From the NCBI GenBank assembly GCA_964058805.1, contig CAXKVV010000683.1, forward strand, positions 1 to 57,923: 57,923 nucleotides of DNA. Reading direction: 5' to 3'. This DNA is from Schoenoplectus triqueter (lineage: Eukaryota; Streptophyta; Magnoliopsida; Poales; Cyperaceae). The notes below the pieces were generated by a model. It was given only the letters and a program-made list of their open reading frames with translations. It did not search any database and had not been told where the DNA came from. Of the stretch, positions 1 through 10,517 are shown one piece after another. Position numbers and translations under genes: made by a program. Within the stretch, counting starts at the first letter, position 1, and every line of letters starts with the position of its first letter.

Positions 1-420
1 AATAACAATAATATTTAGTATAAATAGAAGTACAAGCGCTACTTTGACTGTTGAAAGTCAACTCTGGGAGATAAAATATGAAGATAAATATGTGAGAGTT
101 ATTATCAGCCTCCTTAATTTTAATCTATTTTAAATAAAATAAAAAACAAAATAAAATGACAATATTAAAACATGACTTTGTGAAATTTTTGTGAGTGCTT
201 AAAATAATAAATGATAATTTTTATTATCAATATGATAGAAATTATAACGGTACAATATTATTTGTAGAAGTTTATAAGTGCATATGGATGTAACGGTAAC
301 TTTGTTACCATTGATACCAATAGTACTGTTAGTATATTTTCTATCCTTTTAACATATGATGAGATATATCTGAGGCTAATTAAATCCAAAAATAATTTAT
401 TACTAATCTATTTCTAAACA
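1..420 (-). mobile_element. 3' LTR (partial) of a Ty1/copia relic
   Basis: Directly downstream (minus strand) of a polypurine tract, the sequence begins TGTTTAGAAATAG, the usual TG start of a copia LTR. The inner boundary at 420/421 is well placed. The outer end is not resolved and may lie near position 50 or outside the window. The stretch is AT-rich and holds no other recognisable gene. Its role as an LTR is inferred from position; no second LTR copy is present for comparison. Confidence 0.6.
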
Positions 421-1384
421 CTCTCCCTCAAAGTAGGACTTATACAAATTGAATAATCCTAGTTTGCAACAAATGTCTTCAAAAAATTTAACGCTTAATC
501 CTTTTGTGAAAACATCGGTCAATTGGTCTTCGCTCTTAACAAATAGAGTATTAATTTCTTTTGATTGAACTTTATCTCGAACAAAATGATAATCCACTTT
601 AATATGATTTGGCCACTCGTGAAAGATGGAATTTATTGCTATGTGTCTTGTCGATTGATTGTCGCAAAATATTTACATTGGTTCTTGATCTTAAAATTCA
701 AGTTGGTTAGAATTTGTTTGATCCAAGTTAGCTCACTACCAATGAAAGTTATGGCCTGATACTTCGCTTTCACGCTCGATCATGCCATGGCTTTTTACTT
801 CTTGTTTTTCCATATGATTAAATTTTTGCCTATAAATGTGCAAGAGCCGATTGTTGATTTTCTATCAAAACTTTCAGCCCAATCTGTATCGGAATAGTCA
901 CATATAGTATTAGTATAATTATTTCTCATCCAAATTCTCTTTTTGAGAGAACATTTAAATATCTTAATATTCTATTAATAGCTTCTAAATATGGGGTTCT
1001 TGGTTGATGTATAAATTATCTAATTTATCTTACGACATATCATAAATTCGATCTAGTAACCGTCAAATAAATTAACTTTTCTATAAGTCTTTGAAAATGA
1101 TTTATATCTTTCAACGGCTCATCATTTTTGGAATTGAATTTAATATTTGTTTCTATTTGTGTTTTAGCTGGTTTGCACCCAAGTTTACTAGTTTTTTTAA
1201 GCAAATCAAGAATGTATTTTCTTTGAGATATAAAAGAGCTCTTTTAGTGAATGAGTTATTTTTATCCTGAGAAAATATTTTAATTTGCCTAAATCTTTTA
1301 TTTCATTTTTTTTTGAATTATTTTTTCACATAATCAATTTCTATTTGATTGTCACCAATTATGATTATGCCATTGTGTGACCCT
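403..1384 (-). pseudogene. Ty1/copia pol remnant (RT C-terminal part and RNase H)
   Basis: On the minus strand, broken reading frames give the C-terminal part of a copia polyprotein. Near 1350-1380 is the tail of the RT active-site strand (IIIIGDN), with the expected aspartates replaced (HNG in place of a DD pair). Around 1060 is KLIYLTVTR, around 970 the HQPRTP/RILRYL block, and around 640-670 the RNase H region (DNQSTRHIAI). An intact 64-codon tail at 403-597 contains DQLTDVFTKGL and ends ECLEID-stop, reading 18 nt into the LTR. Many stops and frameshifts separate the blocks, so it is dead. The frame is lost near 1384, where different sequence begins. Family assignment is firm; lineage is not determined. 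Confidence 0.85.
421..432 (-). other. Polypurine tract of the copia relic
   Basis: On the minus strand this reads TTTGAGGGAGAG and is followed at once by the putative LTR start TGTTTAG. A purine-rich tract abutting the 3' LTR is the plus-strand DNA primer of LTR retrotransposons, and a GAGGGAG-TGTT junction is common in plant copia elements. Confidence 0.65.
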
Positions 1385-1745
1385 TTTTCGCGCGCTCCTC
1401 ACCGCTGCTGGGTGATGTGATGCGAAAGAAGGACACAGAGATCCCTCCTAAGCGTGTATTTATTAGTGTCGGTTGAACTCACCACTCAGACCCATTAGGA
1501 TGCGCATTTAGGGGGGGTTTGATAATTGGGGATCCTTTTAGATTATGATGGGTGCAAGCCCCCACCGTTAATTATCTTGGACTATTAATCTCGAGGCACC
1601 TCTAGATCTTGAAAGAGAAAACAAATACTATAGCTAAATGATAGTCAAGTGGTTGAATGGTCAATTGTTTAAGTGATCGGAATCACTACGAAACACTCTG
1701 GACTTACAGTCAGATTAGTCCAATGAAGCAGAAATGACAGAATAT

Positions 1746-3006
1746 GAACTTACCAACAGATCAGTTCTATCTTTAGGGTACAATGTAAATTGAATTTACA
1801 ATTAGATCGATTCAACTTACATAGAGTGTTGACAGACGAACTTACCAACAGATCAGTTCGGGGTTTAGAAACGGGTGAAAATGAACTTACAAACATATCA
1901 GTTCAGATAGAAGAAATAAACTTACAAACAGAGCAGTTCAATTCAAATCAGATACAAATTGACCATTGATGAACTTACACACAGATCAGTTCACTTGAGT
2001 TCAGATAAAAGAGATATAGATAAACTTACACACATATGAGTTCACAAGTTACATATTATAGGGATATAAGATTAACTTACTAACAGATCAGTTCGCTTGA
2101 ATTCAGATAACAGAGATATAGATGAACTTACTAACATATTAGTTTATTTGATATAGGGTAGCGAAATTAGGTTGGTAGGAAATGAACTTACAAATATACC
2201 AGTTCATTTTAGAGTAGAGAAAGATGAACTTATAAACAGATCAGTTTAATCTTAGTAACTTTGAGAGACGATCTTACAAGCAGATCAGATCAACCCCTAC
2301 GGAGAGATAGAAGATGAGTCTACAAACAGATCGACTCAATCTTAATTGATCTAGAAGATGAACTTACAAACAGATCAATTTAATCTTAACTAGTCAATGA
2401 CCAATCACACAAGATACAACCTGAAGCGCTAAGTTAGTTGATCTTGAGGTTGGTGAATCAGAAGATTAGTGGATATGGCCCATATGCACATCTTACTGAT
2501 CTTCTAGATCATGAATTCCAAGCACTGAACAGATTCATAAACCTAAGAATACTTCTACACACAAAGTCAAATATGAAGCGCTAAGCCAGTTCAACATTGA
2601 AGCGGGTATGTTAGTGAATGAACCTACAAACAGATCGATTCAATTTCACCGTTTAGAAGATGAACTTACAAACAAATCAGTTCAATCTCATGGACTAGAA
2701 GACAAACTTACAAACATGTCAGTTTAGTCTTACTAGCATGTCAAATCGTGAACAATTGTTCAAGACACATAATCAGTAAATAGTGGACAGAGTCCATACA
2801 ATTGTCTTATTTGATCTTTCAAATCATGAATTCAAGTCACTTGGCCAATTCATAGATTCAGAATTACCTTGTGCACAAAATTATATTCAGAGCACTTAAC
2901 TGGTCTAATATTAAGATAGTTTTGTTAGAGAGTGAGTTTCTAAACAGTCCAGCACAAACTCATCTAATATAATCAGATCATGGGCTTACAAACAGATCAG
3001 TCCCAT
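1746..3006. repeat. Hairpin repeat family A, about 19 copies
   Basis: About 19 copies of a 22-24-bp module recur, mostly every 40-55 bp: a 5-8-bp left arm, a conserved 12-nt centre TACAAACAGATC, and a right arm complementary to the left. Typical arms are TGAACT/AGTTCA (1882-1905, 1970-1993, 2661-2684). The arms change together: GATCT/AGATC at 2270-2291, TGAGTC/GACTCA at 2315-2338, AAACT/AGTTT at 2704-2725, AATGAACT/AGTTCATT at 2181-2208, and GAATT/GATTC with a G-T wobble at 1792-1813. At 2933-2962 is a wider 7-bp form, TGAGTTT/AAACTCA with a 16-nt centre. Several copies have one mismatch (for example near 1921, 2022, 2073). Function unknown. Confidence 0.75.
2470..2932. repeat. Diverged ~310-bp duplication inside the hairpin array
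   Basis: The stretch 2470-2616 is repeated, diverged, at 2782-2932. Both begin AGTGGA, pass a short palindrome, then GATCTT, TCATGAATT and ATTCATA, and end just before a family A hairpin. The array therefore also has a larger period. The palindromes near the start differ between copies (ATATGG-C-CCATAT against TGGAC-AGA-GTCCA), yet each is self-complementary. Confidence 0.55.
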
Positions 3007-3077
3007 ATCTGTGCACCACTAGTCTTAGGAGGTAGTCAGTGCATTAATGATCAATGGATCATCAATCTCATCATCAT

Positions 3078-3124
3078 GATGTCACTTCTTCAGACATCGT
3101 AATGTCACTTCTTCAGACATCATA
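3078..3124. repeat. Short tandem duplication, ~23-bp unit
   Basis: The word ATGTCACTTCTTCAGACAT occurs twice in succession with little change. Each copy is itself an inverted repeat: GATGTC/GACATC around a 9-nt centre in the first, with one mismatch in the second. It sits just beyond the last family A hairpin. Confidence 0.6.
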
Positions 3125-3259
3125 ATGTTCTTCTTTGAAGTCACCATACTCATTGTGTCGATATTATAGTATCAGTTATCTTTTTGGTAGGCGTCAAGAT
3201 ATTCTTGTCTTAACTGTTATTAATTGACAGTTCTGAGTATTGCATTACTTGTACAAAAT

Positions 3260-4460
3260 TACTCTGCTGCTCTACACCCCTTGTGGGAGCTTATTTAATC
3301 ACTTCTAAAATGCAAAAAAATTATTGCATTATTATTGACTTTCATTAATAAGATAATACCCTTTATTATTATCTCAATTACAAAAGTGATTTTATTTTTA
3401 TTTAACTCTCTTTATTTTTATAGGAAATCTCTTAAAAAATAATAGAAAAATGTTTGAATATTATTCATTATTTTATTTAGATTTTTATGATTTTTATAAT
3501 AGCCAAAATAACAAGTTAAAAAATTTAAATTATTTCAGTACAGTAAAATTTAAAAACTAAAATGTTTTTACATAGAAAAGTACTATGAAAAATAAAAAAT
3601 TTTTAGAAATAAATTTGAGTCAATTTGGATTTTGGGAAGACCTCCAAATGATTTATTTACTCTTTATTTTTAATTTTCTTTTATTAACTGAGTTGGGCCT
3701 AATTGATTCTTGGGCTGCGATTTAATTTCCTTTTAATTTTGTGAATTGGGCCCATTTCGTTTACTTCTCACAGTTGGACATGTTCTCAACTGGGCCGCAA
3801 TTTAAATGTTGCCTTTAATCTAGGCCGTTGGATTTTTCTAAGATTGGTGCAGAGTTTTATTTAAATGTTCAATCGTACTTGGGTCACTGAATTTAACTGA
3901 GATGCGTGTTTAATAGATCTAAGGTCCAGATCCTTTCCCTGCTTTAATTTATTAAACTCTCAACAGATCTCATGCATCGATGGATCTCAAGATTCGATGG
4001 ACTGCTTTAATAGTCGTGCTAAGTGATCTTCAACTCCTCTGACTTGTCTCTGAGTCAAAATTTGTGCTGGGTGGTGGTTTCCGATGATCGAAGCTCCTCT
4101 TCTATGATCAGGCTAGTGCCTTAGCATCATCTTATTTCGTGGAGTCTTTCTGTGGTGTTTGATCGGAGATCTATGCGGTGGTAAGTGTGGTGCGATGGTA
4201 CCAGCTAAGTCGTACCAATCAGAATTGATAACGAGTTGAATTTTTGCCAAATTTGACAGAATTAATCACTATTGTTGATAATTGCAAGCTCAACGAGCAT
4301 CGCCTATACTTGTTGATATAATTTGAGGTGAGTAGGAGACTTCTTGCTTGTTTTTGGTTGTGCTGAAGCATGGCATCACTCGGCAACACATGGTACCGAT
4401 TAGTACGGCCTTAATTAGCTTAAGTCACGGCCTTTCATCAACTCCTCTCATCCAATTGGT
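3260..4460. other. Gene-free stretch, AT-rich then mixed
   Basis: The first part (3260-3720) is strongly AT-rich with no repeats or frames of note. From 3720 to 4460 base composition rises, with GGGCC/TGGGCC words, but no coding frame, RNA gene or terminal repeat could be recognised. Confidence 0.5.
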
Positions 4461-4464
4461 ACTC

Positions 4465-5000
4465 TTCAGGCCAAAAGGCACACCTAGACATGGATAGGGC
4501 CAGTGGCTCGCTGAATTGAGTGTGATAGAAGCACAATACCAGTTACAGTCTTCGGTACCGACTAGTCTTGATCTGAAATTGATCAGATTTTTCACAATTC
4601 ACTAAATCTCAGTGCTTGATTAGCATACCTTAGGCCTAAAGGCTCACCCAGGCATAGCTGGGACCAGTGGCTCACTGAGATCGCGATGATGTTGACCGAT
4701 TCACTCTTTAGAAGTCAGGCGATGCGCTGATTCGTGCTAGATTCGACATATTCATCACAAAATTGCAGAGCTTGGCCTCTTGATCAATCAAAATCACACA
4801 ACTAAGGCGACTAAAGGATGATGAACTCATGCCTTTCGGTCATTTGTGCAAGTAGAAACAGAAAAATCGATTGAAAATGAAAAATTCACAAAGGAAATCA
4901 ACACAGTCACGATTAAATCATAAATTCTTGATCTTTATAGTAAATTCAGGCCTAAAAGCTCGCCAATCACCTTGTGATTGGGCCAGTGGCTCACTGAATT
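4465..5000. repeat. Compound hairpin repeat family B, three copies
   Basis: Three copies (4465-4515, 4629-4679, 4943-5000) share the frame AGGCC-(t)AAA-GGC/AGC-TC, an inner hairpin, then a GG(G/A)CCAGTGGCTC block, closed by an outer stem. The inner stem differs in each: CCTA/TAGG (4483-4498), CCCAG/CTGGG (4647-4662), CCAATCAC/GTGATTGG (4963-4981). The outer stem also varies while staying paired: TTCAG/CTGAA, CTTAG/CTGAG (one G-T pair), AATTCAG/CTGAATT. The linkers are conserved while paired arms differ. Function unknown. Confidence 0.7.
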
Positions 5001-5293
5001 CAGCTAGTCGATGTTAATTGATATTCTTTGAATAAGGGACAGTAAAGGAAGGGAAGAGAGAAGCAAATTTGCGAAGAGAAACAGCAAAAATAAGAAAAGA
5101 AATTTAATAAACTGTATAACAAATATGAATTGAATGCTCTAGACTCGATTCCAGAGAAATAAATGTAAAGAAACATCAATTAAATCGATGAACATGGCCA
5201 ATTACTTTCTGTTCTTGACAGAAAAGCAAATTGAATAATTCTCTTCACTGATTTCTCAATCTCATTCTCTTTTTTTACACTGAGTAGACACTA

Positions 5294-5367
5294 GTGAGTG
5301 TGTGTGAGTGTGTGTGCCTCTTTTTTTTATGTACCGCCCCTTTTTATCTAATCTTCTGGTTTATATA
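5294..5367 (+). promoter_or_regulatory. TG-rich tract and TATA-like word
   Basis: A GTGTGTGAGTGTGTGTG tract (about 5297-5315) and an oligo-T run are followed at 5362-5367 by TATATA in the context TTTATATAGGC, similar to a plant core promoter or an LTR U3. No transcript start, gene or LTR end can be tied to it, so this is a weak call. Confidence 0.2.
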
Positions 5368-5399
5368 GGCTAGAATCAGCCACCTTCTTGATTATGATT

Positions 5400-6540
5400 G
5401 GTTGATCACCCCTAGGTTGATTGCCAGCTTGGATGAATCTCCACCTTCCATTTCACTTCAATTAATGACTAAGATGCAGTTGTGTTTGTTTCTAAATCGC
5501 ATTTGACCAATTGATTATTTCTGTTATATGTTGACTGTGTTGCCACTCTCAAACTTTAATTTCACACATGTTCTAATTGACGAGTGGGCCCCTCCATCAC
5601 CAGATCTTATTTAAGCTTCTCTTCATCAATCCCAGCACTTCTTCACTTTCAATTGCGTTGTGCTTCACTTAATTTCAAAATCGTGTTTTTGCCTCATCTT
5701 TTCTCTTGGCGTAATTCACCTATTTTTATTCAATTGCTCTCTCAATTCATGCTAATCAGCATCGCCTTAGCCTAGATAAGCTCTTTGATCATGCAATTTG
5801 ATATTTGAAGTGCCTATTAAGCCTGCCTCTTTGCCCCTTTCTTTTATAATTCTTCATGCTTGAACCTTATTCTCACTCAATTGCCTTGCAATTATTTACC
5901 AATTGGCATCGCCTCAACACAAAAAAGTTATCCCCATGCTCAATTTGGTGCTTGAAGCACTTAACTACGATCTCCAGAAACTCACCCCCTTTTATCATAA
6001 TTCTGACCAAAGTAAGCTCACTGCTCAGCCTTCTCCTTCACTGATATCCTCTTATTTTTGTTCCTTTGATCAATTCATTAATGCATGCACTCTGTATATG
6101 AATATATCTACGATGGTGAGACGCCATGGAAAGAAAACAACTCTTGCGTGCGAGGAGAAGAAGAAAAGAGAGCGGGGTGAATGCTCGACTAGGCTGGATG
6201 GTCCAGGCACACGTGAGCCAAAGCAAAGGAGAAAGGGGGAGCAGAGGCCTAGAGCGCCTAGACCAAGTTCATTCCCCTTTTATTTTAATTTTGAATTTGG
6301 CTATGTTGAATTGGATAGGTAGGTTGGATAGATTTGGTTTATAATTTTACTCATGTGCCTACTTTCATTGCTCTGATTATTGGGCCCCACTTGTAAGACT
6401 TATGAGTCTGGGTTCATAGATGTCAATTAGTAGTTGATTAGTGTACAGATTAGGGTTAATTGAGCTAAGGTGGTAAGATCTGATTAGTTATTTGCTTAAG
6501 TACCCCTCCCTTAATACTAAAGTTTGTAATGATTGTTGAC
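5400..6540. other. Gene-free stretch with only weak open frames
   Basis: The longest open frame here (plus strand, 5903-6322, 139 codons) has no recognisable motif, ends in a Lys/Arg/Glu-rich stretch and is as expected from chance. Others are shorter. No terminal repeats or RNA genes were recognised. Confidence 0.45.
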
Positions 6541-6557
6541 ATGACCAAATAGTTGTC

Positions 6558-6777
6558 TGCCACGTGGCACAGGTGCGTCCACATGTCAGATGGTTTTGTG
6601 CCATGGTAGGGCCCAAATAAATGAGGTGGACCAATTAGAGGGTGCCACATGGTACTGACATACTGAGGTGACCCAATAAAATGTTGCCACGTGGCACGTT
6701 CGTGGGGCTCACTTGTTAGGTCAGTATAGTGGTGGGGCTCATCTAGCTGATGTGGACTAATAGGGAGGTGACACGTG
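6558..6777. repeat. Cluster of G-box palindrome modules
   Basis: The 12-bp palindrome TGCCACGTGGCA occurs exactly at 6558-6569 and 6685-6696, with variants TGCCACATGGTA at 6643-6654 and a CACGTG core at 6772-6777. Words such as GAGGTGGACCAAT, GAGGTGACCCAAT and ATGTGGACTAAT precede the last three, so each lies in a degenerate ~45-60-bp module. CACGTG is the core bound by plant bZIP and bHLH factors. Whether this is regulatory here, or simply the subterminal repeat of a transposon, is unknown. Confidence 0.5.
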
Positions 6778-6907
6778 GCTCATGCATGCTGACATGGACA
6801 ACTCCCATGCTGCCATATGTCTATGTTTCTCTCTCCTGCCTTATTTGATTTGTCTTGCTTCTGTCCCTCAGGTTGCACCCAGACATGTTTCTCTCCCCAA
6901 GTTACAC

Positions 6908-7580
6908 AAGTGTCCTATCATATTCATATCGAGATGTTAATTTAACAATTTTATAGTAGACATAGTTAGGGGTAATTATATTAATTCTCTTGAAATTACG
7001 CGATGTTTTGATGCAAAAAATGTTAAAAATCTTAAACAACCTGTTTAAACAACAACTTCTAGTGCATCATACTTATATTTGATGCAAAATTAGCGTCATA
7101 GAATATTCATATCTAAATTTTAAATGGACAATCATATAGTAGGCATAATTAATAGTAATTATATTAATTTTTATAAAATTATATATAGTTGTGCGGCCAA
7201 TAATGTTTAAAAACTCATACAACTTGTTTAAAGAACTGTTTTCAATGCATCTCATTTATGTTTTGTGCAAAATTTATGTCGTACGATGTTCATATCGAAG
7301 TGTTAATTGAATGATCTTATAATAGGTATAATTAGGAGTTATTATATTAATTTTTATGAAATTATACGTAGATTTGAGTCGAAGAATGTTAAAAATCTTA
7401 AATAACTTGTTTAAACAGTTATTTCTTACATATCTCACTTATGTTTTATGAAAAATTAATGTCGTAGAATATTCATATCGAAGTGTTAATCGGACAATCT
7501 TATATTAGACATAATTGAGAGTAATTATATTAATTTTCATGAAATTATGTGTCCTTATACGGCTAAAGATTTTGAACAAT
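6908..7580. repeat. Left-edge fragment of the ~183-bp satellite (monomers 8-11)
   Basis: This 673-bp block aligns collinearly to 13131-13805 of the first HOR unit, from the end of one monomer through most of monomer 11. By eye it is roughly 95% identical, clearly more diverged than HOR units are from one another. It starts abruptly at AGTGTCCTATC and ends abruptly at TTGAACAA, where the gypsy element begins. It is the left remnant of the same array. Confidence 0.9.
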
Positions 7581-9892
7581 GGTCGCACAAAAGTGTACTA
7601 TAAAATTTCAGTACAGCAAGCTGTACCTTTTAAACCTCGATTCTACTTTTGATTCGGACTGCAAGTGCACAATCCTATCGCTGGTAATATCGGGTATCGA
7701 TCTACAGGACGGTTCAATAACTTAACTAGATTTCTATCTAATTTATCGTTATACTAGAAGTGTTGAAAATAGTTGGGTTGGTTGTTGAAATTTTGGTTAA
7801 CAGTAAATAAGGTTGCAAGTAAACGAAATTGGATTTTAAAACTAATTTAAAACAAGCGTTTCTTGGGTTTTTGACTTCATCTTCAACTCTGCCTCTTGCC
7901 TGACACGACCCGTGTACTCTCGTACACAACCCCTGTCACACGGCCCGTGTAGTACTACACGGTCCGTGTCAGACTCGAGTGAAACTGTAATTGTCTGGTT
8001 TCTATGCTGATTAATTCCGTATAGGATGAACTGATCATACCTGATATTTCTAAACCTCAACTCTCGTTTGTTGGCTTAATAAACTCGATAATGGAAATAC
8101 AATTCAATCCTCCTAGGGTTCTAACCTAAACTCTTGTTCATTGGTTTGAATGACCTAAGTTACTTGTTTGGTTTACTAAAGGTATTCGCAATCTCTCGAT
8201 TGCTGAAAAGTTCACCTCTCGGTTACTAATTAGTCTTCTCTCTCGGTTCATCGACTTACCTCAAATATTTTGGTCTGGTTGAAAGATCAAATTGGACGCA
8301 GTACCTTGTTAGACGTGGCCAGGCCTAATGGTAAGAACCAAATAACAATCGAACAACGTAGAAAAGTAATTAAAATCATACACAAATAAGCAAACACGAG
8401 ATATCACAATAATCAAATAACTAACAAATAAACAGAGTATTCGACTACATCGTAACCCAAGAAACTAAGAAATCTACTCAAACATGGTTTCTAAAACAGA
8501 ATAACAAAAGTAAGATAAACAATTCATGGCAAAGACCGAAAATACGAAGAAGATTTGTCAGAATTCTCTCGATTTCCTCCTCTCTACTTCCTCCCCAAGT
8601 TGGTTGTTGTAAAACTCTCTTAGAATGGGTCTCTGTATCATCGACTGACTTTCTGGCCTAAGGATTCGTCCTTTTATTGCTTCCTAACTGTCCTCCTTTA
8701 AATAGGCATTAATCTGAAAACTTAGATAAACTGCCGGATTTGTCTGACACGGTCCGTGTGAGATGTTGTACGAACCGTGTACCTGTGTCTCTTGTCCGAT
8801 TCGTGCAGCGCCCGTGTAGGGGGTCGAGTAGGGTATGACACTGGCCGTGTGGAATGTGACTCGGCCCGTGTGAGAAGTCCAGATTATCAGATTTCACCTT
8901 TTCTTCGCCTGTTTCCTACAATAAACAAATAAAGGTGCAGCAGTACCATATTCTATAGATAATCAATATAATAAACATGATTTTACAGTTTTGGACACAG
9001 GTTTTGGTATAAAATTTGGTCGGAAATGTAGCTAAACTAATGAGATATCAAATCCTCCCAAGCTGAAATCTTGCTTGTCCTCAAGCAAAAATAATAATTT
9101 TGGCCCAGATTGGTCATTTAAACTACCTAAATGCAAGAGATTTAGAGAATTGTTTATATCAGAGATTTAGAGAATCATTTTGACAACAATTTGGACTTTC
9201 CTTAAGCTAATTTCGATTCACTCCACAAACTGACCACCTAGCTTCAAATTCTGAGATGCTTTGATATACTTTAAGACTAATTACCCGAACTTATCGATAT
9301 TATGCCTTAGATTGAAAACATACCCTCATTTGTGGTGATTTTGACTATTTTGCCCTTAAGTATGTTGGTATACGCAAATTGAGCTCAAAGGCATCCAAAT
9401 GGATTGTGCCAGTACTCTTATTATTTTTTTTGGGAGACGAGCTCAAAGGTGCCTCGAAGGGCTCATTGCCAGTACTCTTATTTTCTTCATCTTTTCTCAA
9501 TATTTTTATTTACATACACCATGAATACACACATCCAATAGTATTCTTTCATACCATTGGATATCATAATATTTTATTCAAAAATCCCCATTTCTCTATT
9601 TTGTAAGGTATAATTCAGAATTCAAATATTTTTCTCGATGTGAATAAGTTTTCATCAATATCACAAGACAATCTCATCCTAATCAGTTTTGTTGGTCAAT
9701 TGTGGTGTTAGTTTCAATCAACCCAAGGTCAGTTTAGTCATGGCCAAAATGTTTCACTAGCGGTCCGAATTCAAACAATTTGCAAAAAATTTCGCCTAAA
9801 ATGCAAACAAAAATAAACTATGATACAAACAAAACAAAAGTAAACTATGATACAAACAAGAAATAAACATGACCTAAAATACAAAAGATAAA
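7581..9892 (-). mobile_element. 3' non-coding / LTR-like part of the gypsy element
   Basis: It begins on the plus strand with TGGTCGCACAAAAG right at the satellite break. AAGTGCACAATCC and GGGTATCGATC (about 7660-7705) resemble words often found in plant gypsy LTRs. ACACGGYCCGTGT-like palindromes recur at about 7906-7972 and 8744-8875. A ~58-bp tandem duplication (GAGCTCAAAGG...GCCAGTACTCTTATT) lies at 9381-9482. The LTR boundary inside this stretch cannot be fixed because the 5' LTR is lost. The open frames here are not credible genes. Confidence 0.5.
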
Positions 9893-9900
9893 CTCCCCCC
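9893..9900 (-). other. Purine-rich tract of the gypsy element
   Basis: Minus strand GGGGGGAG, in the context AAGCTTGGGGGGAGTTT, just downstream of the 3' ORF. It may be the polypurine tract used to prime plus-strand DNA, or the G-rich tract often found after the last ORF of plant gypsy elements. Confidence 0.4.
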
Positions 9901-9985
9901 AAGCTTCGTCTTAGCATTGTTCCCAATGCTAAAAGACGTGTAAATAAGGAGATATAAAATCTAGGGATAGGGAAAACAAACCTGC

Positions 9986-10350
9986 TCAGTGATCCGCGGC
10001 TCCGTGGTTGGAGTCGGGGTCGAAGTCGTACTCGTACCAGCGCCAGTCGCGCAACTCAGCCTCAATGGCGCCCACCCTGTCTGTGAGGTCGCGAAGAATG
10101 GAACCCTACTCCTGCCTCATGTCGTACACGAGACGGTACACATCCGTAATGGAAGGATCAGAGAGTAAGTAAGTGCGGGCTGCAGTAGAAGAAGAAGGGC
10201 CCGCAGTAGAAGTAGAGGCGTGAACCAGATGAGAGGAGCTAGGGATATCTATCATGACCACATCAGGAATGGGCATGTCGTCCGCCGGAGGAGCAAGTCG
10301 AGGGCCCGTGAACAGCCAAGTGCTCATGTCCTCAAAAAAGAGAGGTGCAG
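9986..10350 (-). pseudogene. 3' ORF remnant of the gypsy element
   Basis: The minus-strand frame continues without a break from the RT piece into a Pro/Ser/Thr-rich stretch (PRLAPPADDMPIPDVV, then a Ser/Thr/Ala-rich run) and VYRLVYDMRQE. It meets an in-frame TAG near 10110, and after it reads GSILRDLTDRVGAIEAELRD and ends GAADH-stop at 9986-9988. The last part looks helical. The direct fusion of RT to this tail shows an internal deletion that removed RNase H and integrase. Function of the tail unknown. Confidence 0.5.
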
Positions 10351-10517
10351 AGAGTTGGTCGACGAACGACAATGGAAAGTGGTCCTTACGTGTGGCTGCA
10401 TTCAGCTTCCTATAATCGATACACATGCGCCAGCCAATCACGACACGTGTTTGGATAAGCTCGTCCTTGTCATTCTTCACCACTGTCGTTCCTCCTTTCT
10501 TTGGCACCCCCCCCATC
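10350..10517 (-). pseudogene. Ty3/gypsy reverse transcriptase fragment
   Basis: The minus-strand frame gives VPKKGGTTVVKND, then GWRMCIDYRKLNAATRKDHFPL and FVDQ, the palm-entry block of Ty3/gypsy RT. The catalytic YxDD box lies further C-terminal in the family and is missing. The upstream side is interrupted by the insert at 10518-10919; the downstream side jumps into an unrelated tail after FVDQ. Confidence 0.85.

Larger units (their letters stand above)
1385..6907. other. Unclassified hairpin-rich non-coding segment
   Basis: This 5.5-kb stretch lies between the broken copia pol and the edge of the satellite. No long coding frame or known protein motif was found. It contains a dense series of short inverted repeats (1746-3006), a diverged ~310-bp duplication, an AT-rich stretch (3260-3720), three compound hairpin modules (4465-5000), a TG-rich tract and TATA-like word (5294-5367), and a cluster of G-box palindromes (6558-6777). 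It could be one non-autonomous element, the non-coding part of a large LTR element, or several pieces. No matching terminal repeats or target duplication could be found by eye. Confidence 0.4.

Noticed and set aside
1746..3006. TTACTAAC...CAG words as intron branch points and acceptors
   Set aside because: They resemble splice signals only in some copies; there is no coding sequence around them, and the covarying arms explain the pattern better.
5903..6322. 139-codon plus-strand frame as a possible gene
   Set aside because: No recognisable domain, overlapping frames on both strands, and it lies in repeat-rich non-coding DNA.
9379..9606. 75-codon plus-strand frame with a hydrophobic stretch
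   Set aside because: It spans a tandem duplication in the 3' non-coding region of the gypsy element and lies antisense to it.
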